A DNA stretch of 11,635 nt from contig JAEZPL010000657.1 in the NCBI GenBank assembly GCA_023413605.1, positions 1-11,635 of the forward strand. The letters are read 5' to 3'. Below the pieces are notes generated by a model that ran no database searches, was not told the origin of the DNA, and saw only the letters and a list, made by a program, of their open reading frames with translations. Of this stretch, positions 1 through 4,760 are shown piece by piece. The DNA comes from Pseudomonadota bacterium (GTDB lineage Bacteria > Pseudomonadota > Alphaproteobacteria > Azospirillales > Azospirillaceae). How positions within the stretch are numbered: position 1 is the stretch's first letter; every line of letters starts with the position of its first letter. Made by a program: the position numbers and the translations under genes.

Positions 1-237
1 GCCAGCATGCGCTTCTTCTTCGTGCTGTCGGCCAACCCGATCCTGCCCATGGGGGCCCGCGAGATCTTCGTGGCGGAACTGCGCAGCCTTCACGACGCGC
101 ACGAGAAGCTGAAGCGCCCGACCTACGCCGGCAAGCTGGGCGCCGATCTGGAACGCGACCTGGAAACCGCCTCCCTGATCCTGGAAGAGATCATCGACAA
201 GGCGCCGAGCCTGCTGAACTTCCGCGGCGGCGCCTAA
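1..237 (+). CDS. C-terminal part of an unrecognised protein (5' end outside window)
   Basis: The reading frame is open from the first base and ends at TAA 235-237, so at least 78 residues of a protein are visible. The Met encoded at 7-9 has no ribosome binding site in view and may well be internal. The visible part begins with a short hydrophobic run (FFFVLSANPILPMG) followed by a charged, mostly helical stretch rich in Leu, Glu, Asp and Lys, ending in NFRGGA. I do not recognise the family and assign no function. The helical character could suit a small cytosolic or peripheral protein. A hairpin with weak terminator character follows the stop codon at 246-275, and the next gene starts 218 bp downstream, so it is probably not co-transcribed with the esterase gene. 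Codon use is GC3-rich like its neighbours, which supports real coding. Confidence 0.6.
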   Translation, partial: ASMRFFFVLSANPILPMGAREIFVAELRSLHDAHEKLKRPTYAGKLGADLERDLETASLILEEIIDKAPSLLNFRGGA

Positions 238-245
238 GGAAAAAT

Positions 246-275
246 GGGCGGCGCCAAGTGCCGGCACCGCCCGTT
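246..275 (+). terminator. Candidate terminator hairpin after the first gene
   Basis: GGGCGG (246-251) pairs with CCGCCC (267-272). After one C/A mismatch, GCC (253-255) continues the stem with GGC (263-265), leaving a 7-nt loop. It starts 9 bp after the stop codon at 235-237. Only a short GTT follows, so the U-tract is poor; position is the main argument. Confidence 0.4.
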
Positions 276-298
276 CCAGGTTCGAGGACTGCTTCCTC

Positions 299-347
299 CA
301 TGGGCTCGACCCATGCACGGACGACCCACGTCCGGGTGAACGCCCGG
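299..347. repeat. Cluster of short adjacent inverted repeats upstream of the esterase gene
   Basis: Three short hairpins are packed together: CATGGG/CCCATG (299-304/310-315, loop 5), CGGACG/CGTCCG (318-323/329-334, loop 5) and CCGGG/CCCGG (332-336/343-347). The last two overlap by three bases, so they would be mutually exclusive in RNA. They lie in the 218-bp gap between the first gene and the esterase gene. I see no convincing -35/-10 pair in that gap. Short GC hairpins are frequent by chance at this base composition. Confidence 0.3.
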
Positions 348-455
348 CACCCGCTTCTCTTCCCTGCGCAAAGGCGGTAGCGCCCACGAAGGCGCCGCAC
401 CCCGCCGGTTCCCGCTGTTGCAAGGGGGATCGAACGGCGGGGGAGAAGCGAAGCA

Positions 456-2306
456 ATGCGCGCAGTTCGGGTGGCGCTCGGCGCCGCGGTGCTGGCGGCA
501 TCGCCCATGGGGGCCATGCCCGCAGGGGCCGTGCCCTTCGACAAGGTGTTCGTGTTCGGCGACAGCCTGTCGGACACCGGCCGCGTCTATGAGCTGACGC
601 AAGGACTGATTCCGAAGAGTCCGCCTTATTACGACGGCCGCTTTTCCAACGGCCCGGTGTGGGTGGAGCGGTTCGCGCCGCTGGTCGGCACCCAGCCGGA
701 CCAGAAGACGAACTACGCCTACGGCGGTGCGGAGACGGGGACCCTGTCGCAGAGCAACGTGCCCGGCGTGCTGGGGCAGGTCGGGCAGTTCGCGCTGAGC
801 GGGCCGGGTGGGCGCGGCGGCGGGATCTTCGCCGTCTGGGCCGGCGGCAACGACTATTTCAACCGCGTCAGGGCTGGGCAGGACCCGGGGCCGCTGATCT
901 CGCAGACGGTCGGCAACATCGTTTCGGCGGTGGAAAGGCTGGCGGCGCTGGGCGGGCGCACCTTCCTTGTGCCGAACCTGCCGGACCTCGGCAACGTGCC
1001 GGACACGCGCAGCACCGACCGGGCGGCGTTGCTGAACTCCGTGACCGCCACGCACAACGCGCAACTTCTCCAGGCGATGAACGACCTGGAAAAGCGGACC
1101 GGCGTGAAGATCATCGTGGCCGACGTGAACGGCCTGTACCGCGCGGTGGCGGCCAATCCGGGGGCCTACGGCTTCACCACCATCACCACGCCCTGCATCA
1201 CCAACGACGCGGCCACCGGTGCGTGCGCAACCGAGGTCCAGGCCAACCAAACCGTCTATTGGGACGAGATCCACCCGACCCAGGCCGCCCATCTTCTGAT
1301 CGCGGAGTTCATGCAGGGGGCCGTTCTTGCGCTGAACGACGCGGCGGAGACGGTGGCGATGCAGCCCGAGCTGGCCTTTGAGGTCACCCGCGGCTGGCAC
1401 CGCGCGATCCTGGGCTCCGTGATGGGAACGGCACTGGGCACGGCCTCCGGCACCCGGTCGGAGCGGATCGGGAACGGCCCGCTGTCCGCCTTCCTGATCG
1501 GTGACGCGTCCTGGGGCCGGCTGGCCGGCAACACGGAGCAGGCGGGCTTCCGCTACAACACCCAGGTCGGTGGCGTCGGCGCGGAGTATGCCATCGACAC
1601 GCACACCCGTGTCGGGCTGTCGGTGGGTGCCGCGCACGGCCGCGCCAACCTCGACGGCGGACAGGGCGAGGTCGGCATGACCAGCAACATCATCGGCCTG
1701 CACGCGGTGACGGAGGCGCAGGGCTTCACCCTGGCCATCGCGGGCAGTGTCGCCTTCGACCATTACGGCGACATCGACCGCACCACCGGCTTTTCCTTCT
1801 TCCCCACGGCCAACGCCGACACGGACGGGCGCACCTATGCCTTCTCGGTGGCCGGCGGCTACACCGCGCAGGTCGGGCGCTTCGCGCTGGGGCCGCGGCT
1901 GGGTCTGCGCTACATCAACACGGAAATCGACGAGTATGCCGAGCGCGACGCCGGCCCGCTGTCGCTGGGGGTGCTGCGGCAGAGCGCCCGTTCCCTGGCC
2001 AGCAGCGTGGGGGCGGAGGCGACCACCAGCTTCGAGGTTGGCCGCGCCCTGCTGGAGCCGAGCCTTGCGCTGGCCTGGGAGCATGAGTTCGCCGACGATC
2101 CGCGCACCGTCACGGTCGTCCTGCCCAGCGGGATATCCAACAGCGCGAACCCCAGCGGCATCAGCCGCAACTCGCTGGTGGTCGGCGCCGGCCTGTCCGC
2201 GGCGGTGGGGCAGGCGGTGACCGCAGCGCTGGGCTACCGCGCCCAACTGTCGGGTGCGGACGGCCACAACCACGCCTTCACGGCGCGCGTCCGGATGCGG
2301 TTCTGA
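456..2306 (+). CDS. GDSL esterase/lipase autotransporter (EstA-like), 616 aa
   Basis: Predicted outer-membrane esterase that carries its own secretion barrel. Residues 1-25 form a Sec signal peptide, with a likely cut after AGA25. The passenger is an SGNH/GDSL hydrolase: block I FGDSLSDTG puts the nucleophile at Ser37; block II has Gly90 in NYAYGGAE; block III has Asn132 in AGGND; block V WDEIHPT gives Asp270 and His273. A C-terminal autotransporter beta-domain runs from about residue 343 to the final Phe616, the usual terminal aromatic of a barrel strand. Length matches EstA-type enzymes of about 600-650 aa. Cys247 and Cys257, 10 residues apart, could form a disulfide in the periplasm. Start ATG 456 follows GGAGAAG at 442-448. 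Family members hydrolyse short- to medium-chain esters at the cell surface and are linked to rhamnolipid and motility phenotypes in Pseudomonas; the substrate here is unknown. It appears monocistronic. Confidence 0.93.
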   Translation: MRAVRVALGAAVLAASPMGAMPAGAVPFDKVFVFGDSLSDTGRVYELTQGLIPKSPPYYDGRFSNGPVWVERFAPLVGTQPDQKTNYAYGGAETGTLSQSNVPGVLGQVGQFALSGPGGRGGGIFAVWAGGNDYFNRVRAGQDPGPLISQTVGNIVSAVERLAALGGRTFLVPNLPDLGNVPDTRSTDRAALLNSVTATHNAQLLQAMNDLEKRTGVKIIVADVNGLYRAVAANPGAYGFTTITTPCITNDAATGACATEVQANQTVYWDEIHPTQAAHLLIAEFMQGAVLALNDAAETVAMQPELAFEVTRGWHRAILGSVMGTALGTASGTRSERIGNGPLSAFLIGDASWGRLAGNTEQAGFRYNTQVGGVGAEYAIDTHTRVGLSVGAAHGRANLDGGQGEVGMTSNIIGLHAVTEAQGFTLAIAGSVAFDHYGDIDRTTGFSFFPTANADTDGRTYAFSVAGGYTAQVGRFALGPRLGLRYINTEIDEYAERDAGPLSLGVLRQSARSLASSVGAEATTSFEVGRALLEPSLALAWEHEFADDPRTVTVVLPSGISNSANPSGISRNSLVVGAGLSAAVGQAVTAALGYRAQLSGADGHNHAFTARVRMRF

Positions 2307-2313
2307 TCCGGTA

Positions 2314-2329
2314 GCGAAAGGGCTTTCGC
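2314..2329 (+). terminator. Candidate weak terminator after the esterase gene
   Basis: GCGAAA (2314-2319) pairs with TTTCGC (2324-2329) across a GGGC loop, 8 bp after the stop codon. There is no clean T-run behind it, so it may be a weak or Rho-assisted stop. Confidence 0.35.
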
Positions 2330-2363
2330 GTCGGCGTTTATGCGCCTCATCGCCGCGCTAAGG

Positions 2364-2389
2364 CGATGCCCGTCGTCGATGCCCGTCGT
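2364..2389 (+). repeat. Perfect tandem duplication of a 13-bp unit in the usp upstream region
   Basis: CGATGCCCGTCGT occurs twice in direct succession (2364-2376 and 2377-2389) without a mismatch. It lies in the noncoding 241 bp between the esterase and usp genes, about 160 bp before the usp start codon. It may be replication slippage or a doubled protein-binding site; the sequence alone does not decide. Confidence 0.7.
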
Positions 2390-2428
2390 GCGTGGCGCCC
2401 ACATTCCGTTTCCTCCATAACGGGTGCC

Positions 2429-2515
2429 GGCTGGTTTTCGTGCTGGCGTCCGGCGCGGCACCGTTGGAGAATTGCGACCGACGAGGGCTGCCCCCGGCCC
2501 GAGCGAAAACCAGCC
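2429..2515 (+). promoter_or_regulatory. Perfect 12-bp inverted repeat bracketing 63 bp in the usp leader
   Basis: GGCTGGTTTTCG (2429-2440) and CGAAAACCAGCC (2504-2515) are exact reverse complements. The right arm ends 18 bp before the ribosome binding site GGGAGGA (2534-2540). If transcription starts upstream of 2429, the RNA could close a 12-bp stem around a GC-rich 63-nt insert just before the usp start. Alternatively, the arms could be two DNA half-sites. A match this long is not expected by chance in 240 bp. No known riboswitch class is recognised. Confidence 0.55.
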
Positions 2516-2547
2516 CGACCGAACAAAAACAACGGGAGGAAACCTTC

Positions 2548-3372
2548 ATGTCCTACAAGCACATCCTCGTGCATCTCGATTCCGGCCCGCAGGTGGAGGC
2601 GCGCCTGGACGCCGCCATCGCGCTGGCCAAGCAGCACGGCGCCTTCCTGCGCGGGCTGTTCGCCCAGCCCGACCGCATCGCCACCAGCATCATCGCCCGC
2701 CGTTCCAGCGACCATCTGGAACAGGCGTCCGCCCGCAGCGAGGAGCTGTTCCGCGACAAGCTCCAGGGTTCCGGCCTGCAAAGCCAGTGGCACGCGCTGG
2801 CGCATGGCGAATACAACCACGTCATCCGCGAGACCATCATCTGGTCCCGATTCGCCGACCTGACCGTTCTCGGCCAGTACGACCGCAGCGCCGGGGATGG
2901 CACCGCGCCGGAGGAACTGAACGAGCAGGTCGTGCTGAACTCCGGCCGGCCGGTTCTGGTTCTGCCCTACGCCGGCCAGTTTCCGGTGATCGGCAATCGT
3001 GTCGCCGTCGCCTGGAACGCGGAGCGGGAGGCGGCGCGCGCGCTGGCCGACGCCATGCCAATGCTGAAGGGAGCGAGCGACGTGACGGTCATCACCGTTC
3101 TGACCCAGGCCTCGGCGGGCCATCCCGCGGAGCCGCAGCGCATCGGCGTGCTGGACCATCTGGCGCTCCACGGCATCAAGGCGGAGCAGACGCACTTCAC
3201 GGTGTCCGACATCGGCGCGATGGACGCTCTGCTCGCCCGCACCATGGACGCCGGCGCCGACCTGCTGGTGATGGGCGCCCACGGGCACTATGGCTTCCCG
3301 TTCCTGCACCGCGGCGGCGGCACGCGCCATGTGCTGCGCACCTGCCCGGTGCCTCTGCTGCTGTCGCACTGA
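2548..3372 (+). CDS. Universal stress protein, tandem UspA domains (274 aa)
   Basis: Cytosolic stress protein of the UspA superfamily. Two Usp folds are joined: residues about 1-140 (strand KHILVHLD at the start, VLVLP at the end) and about 148-272 (VAVAWN to PVPLLL). The second half carries the nucleotide-binding signature G-2x-G-9x-GG as Gly243, Gly246 and Gly256-Gly257, followed by GTRHVL. The matching loop in the first half (GQYDRSAG, 109-116) is degenerate, so probably only the C-terminal half binds ATP. ATG 2548 is chosen because GGGAGGA lies 7 bp upstream and the protein starts with the typical MSYKHILV strand. An open extension back to 2392 runs through noncoding-looking DNA and is not credible. 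The gene seems to stand alone, with a strong hairpin behind it. Usp proteins of this type are usually induced by growth arrest, oxidative or oxygen stress; no EcfG or FNR box is visible here. Confidence 0.9.
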   Translation: MSYKHILVHLDSGPQVEARLDAAIALAKQHGAFLRGLFAQPDRIATSIIARRSSDHLEQASARSEELFRDKLQGSGLQSQWHALAHGEYNHVIRETIIWSRFADLTVLGQYDRSAGDGTAPEELNEQVVLNSGRPVLVLPYAGQFPVIGNRVAVAWNAEREAARALADAMPMLKGASDVTVITVLTQASAGHPAEPQRIGVLDHLALHGIKAEQTHFTVSDIGAMDALLARTMDAGADLLVMGAHGHYGFPFLHRGGGTRHVLRTCPVPLLLSH

Positions 3373-3385
3373 CGGGATCGGGCTT

Positions 3386-3434
3386 CGGGTTGGGCGCTTT
3401 GGGTTGGGCTAGGGGAAACGCCCAACCCGTCTTT
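3386..3434 (+). terminator. Terminator hairpin after usp with two alternative left arms
   Basis: CGGGTTGGGCG (3386-3396) is exactly complementary to CGCCCAACCCG (3419-3429), followed by TCTTTCC. A second copy of GGGTTGGGC (3401-3409) can also pair with GCCCAACCC (3420-3428), giving a tighter hairpin with a 10-nt loop. It starts 13 bp after the usp stop. Good candidate for intrinsic termination. Confidence 0.65.
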
Positions 3435-3499
3435 CCTGCACGCGCAAAACGAGAACCGGCGTGTCTTCGCCGGGCCTTGGACTGTTTCCGGTGAGGGGA

Positions 3500-3517
3500 G
3501 GCGCCGCGCACGGCGCC
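3500..3517. repeat. GC-rich hairpin upstream of the small membrane protein gene
   Basis: GGCGCCG (3500-3506) and CGGCGCC (3511-3517) form a perfect 7-bp stem with loop CGCA. It lies 36 bp before the start codon at 3553. It could sit in the 5' leader, but function is not demonstrable, and GC palindromes are common here. Confidence 0.3.
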
Positions 3518-3552
3518 GGCCCCCGCTGGAGTGCCTGTCCCGGAGAGCGTGC

Positions 3553-3798
3553 ATGAGCTGGCTTCGCCTTTTCCTGATCGTCTGCCCCATCCTGGTCGCG
3601 GTGGCGTTGATCGCCGCCTGGGCGGCCTTCGGCTTCGACACGTTCGGGCTCAGCCTGCAAGGGCTGTTCGCCATGATCGCCGGGGCGGTGCTGACCAGCG
3701 CCGTGGCCATCGGCCTGATGGCGCTCGTCTTCCTCAGCAACCGCAGCGGCCATGATGACGACATCGGCCGGCACGACCCGCCGAACGGTCCCCGCTGA
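3553..3798 (+). CDS. Small two-helix inner-membrane protein (81 aa), function unknown
   Basis: The 81-residue product has two hydrophobic helices, about residues 4-26 (containing Cys11) and 36-62, joined by a short FDTFGLS loop. A charged hydrophilic tail follows (SNRSGHDDDIGRHDPP, from residue 62), rich in Asp and His. With only Arg5 before helix 1 and Arg64 plus acidic residues after helix 2, the likely topology has both ends in the cytoplasm. I do not recognise a named family. ATG 3553 follows CGGAGAG (3541-3547) with 5 bp spacing. The gene is preceded by the usp terminator and followed by a 205-bp gap holding the stress promoter, so it is probably its own transcription unit. Its codon positions show the same high GC3 as neighbours, which supports a real gene. 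A stress-linked role is suggested only by location. Confidence 0.7.
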   Translation: MSWLRLFLIVCPILVAVALIAAWAAFGFDTFGLSLQGLFAMIAGAVLTSAVAIGLMALVFLSNRSGHDDDIGRHDPPNGPR

Positions 3799-3892
3799 CG
3801 AAACGCTGCTGACAAATCGCTTTGGCTCCAGCCGCTTCGCCGACTCGAACGGCCAGCGTCCCCTTCTTCCGTCTGATGTCCGCACGGACAGC

Positions 3893-3917
3893 GGAACGTC
3901 GACGACTCCGCGCCGTT
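3893..3917 (+). promoter_or_regulatory. EcfG-type general stress promoter (GGAAC-N16-CGTT)
   Basis: GGAAC at 3893-3897 and CGTT at 3914-3917 are separated by 16 bp, the arrangement known for alphaproteobacterial EcfG/SigT/RpoE-like sigma factors. Transcription would start near 3923-3926, leaving a leader of about 80 nt before the DUF2934 start at 4004. A short palindrome TTGCA-A-TGCAA (3916-3926) overlaps the -10 element and start site. No other intergenic region in the window carries this match in the right orientation, which argues against a random motif. Confidence 0.7.
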
Positions 3918-3936
3918 GCAATGCAAACGAATGAGC

Positions 3937-3954
3937 CCCGGCTCGCGTGCCGGG
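3937..3954 (+). promoter_or_regulatory. Hairpin in the predicted leader of the DUF2934-hsp20-lon operon
   Basis: CCCGGC (3937-3942) pairs perfectly with GCCGGG (3949-3954) across a 6-nt loop, shortly after the predicted transcription start. It may protect the 5' end of the mRNA. It does not cover the ribosome binding site at 3991-3997, so it does not look like a ROSE-type thermosensor. Confidence 0.35.
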
Positions 3955-4003
3955 AACGCTGCGTCGAACGGATTGCCAATAAGGGTGTAAGGGGGAGACA
4001 GCG

Positions 4004-4300
4004 ATGGACGAGAACCGCATCCGCCAGCGGGCTTACGAGATTTGGGAACGGGAAGGGCGCCCCGAGGGCCGGCATGCGAAGCATTGGGACATCGCCTGCC
4101 GCGAGATCGAAAGCGCCGACCGCGAGATCCGTGCGCCGGAGGCGATGGACGCCAACGCGGCGATGCCCGGCGGTGCCGGCAATCTCGGCCGCGCGGCATC
4201 CGGCATGAAGGGCATCGAGAACGCCCCGCAGGAGCAAGGCCGGCGAGGTGCCGAACAGCACGCCCCCGGTGCCGCCGAGGAAGCCGGCGGTGGTGCCTGA
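4004..4300 (+). CDS. DUF2934 domain protein (98 aa), first gene of the hsp20-lon operon
   Basis: Residues 6-35 match the short DUF2934 motif: Arg and Ala-Tyr lead into IWEREGRPEG, then the HWD-x-A-x-x-EI segment. This is a helical module found in many alphaproteobacterial stress-associated small proteins; its biochemical role is not established. The remaining residues, about 40-98, are low-complexity and probably disordered, rich in Gly, Ala, Glu and Gln and ending EEAGGGA. No signal peptide or membrane segment is seen, so it is expected in the cytoplasm. ATG 4004 follows GGGGGAG (3991-3997) with 6 bp spacing. It is the first gene after the EcfG-type promoter at 3893-3917, and hsp20 begins 41 bp after its stop without an obvious terminator between, so it should be co-induced with the chaperone and Lon. 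Confidence 0.85.
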   Translation: MDENRIRQRAYEIWEREGRPEGRHAKHWDIACREIESADREIRAPEAMDANAAMPGGAGNLGRAASGMKGIENAPQEQGRRGAEQHAPGAAEEAGGGA

Positions 4301-4341
4301 CGCCTCCCCCTGTTCCTGATTTGCCTGTCAAAGGAAGCGCC

Positions 4342-4749
4342 ATGCCGTCCCGTCGCGATCCCGGATCCTTCATGTGGTCGGAAGCCGTCGAGCTGCTCGA
4401 CCGGGCCGAACGCCTGCATCGCCAGTTCTTCCGCCCGGCCCCGCCCGGCCCCCGCCGCGCCTGCTGGACCCCGCCCATTGACGTCTATGAGACGGAGGAT
4501 GCGGTGGTCATCGTCGTGGCCTTGCCCGGCGTCTCCGCCGACCAGCTGGAGGTCGCCGTGGAGGACGGCGTGCTGGTCGTGGCCGGCGAGCGGGTCTTGC
4601 CGCTGGCCCGCGACGGCATCATCCACCGGCTTGAGATTCCCCACGGCCGCTTCGAGCGGCGCATCGAGCTTCCGCCCGGCGCCTACAGCGTGGGCCGGCG
4701 GGACCTCGTCGCCGGATGCCTCGTGCTTACGCTCGACAAGATGGGTTGA
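4342..4749 (+). CDS. Small heat-shock protein, Hsp20/alpha-crystallin family (135 aa)
   Basis: ATP-independent holdase that binds unfolding proteins. The N-terminal arm (1-42) contains an amphipathic helix, about residues 11-30. The alpha-crystallin domain spans about 43-133, opening with PPIDVYETEDAVVIVVALPG and containing the typical VEDGVLVVAGER strands and the FERRIELP segment (104-111). The protein stops at LDKMG, right after the last strand, so the C-terminal extension with the I-x-I motif that normally links sHsp dimers into large oligomers is absent. Usual members run 140-170 aa. ATG 4342 is chosen for AAAGGAAG at 4330-4337; an upstream open extension would overlap the DUF2934 gene. 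The stop codon overlaps the lon ribosome binding site, so translation of the two is probably coupled. The pairing with lon suggests hand-over of captured clients to proteolysis. Confidence 0.9.
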   Translation: MPSRRDPGSFMWSEAVELLDRAERLHRQFFRPAPPGPRRACWTPPIDVYETEDAVVIVVALPGVSADQLEVAVEDGVLVVAGERVLPLARDGIIHRLEIPHGRFERRIELPPGAYSVGRRDLVAGCLVLTLDKMG

Positions 4750-4760
4750 AGGACACGCGT

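Noticed and set aside
270..350. tRNA-like GGTTCGAGG motif
   Set aside because: The flanking bases do not form acceptor, D or anticodon arms; only a chance resemblance to a T-arm.
234..2273. 679-codon open frame on the minus strand opposite the esterase gene
   Set aside because: Low-complexity antisense frame with no family resemblance; the plus strand has intact GDSL blocks, signal peptide and barrel.
2392..2547. 52-residue N-terminal extension of the universal stress protein
   Set aside because: It has no family resemblance and covers the inverted-repeat leader. A strong GGGAGGA sits in front of ATG 2548, and the Usp fold starts there.
3952..4003. Second GGAAC (3953-3957) as another EcfG box
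   Set aside because: No CGTT at 16-17 bp downstream.
3288..4478. 396-codon minus-strand frame across usp end, the small membrane gene and DUF2934
   Set aside because: Arg/Ser/Pro-rich, runs through hairpins and the stress promoter, and overlaps several better-supported plus-strand genes.
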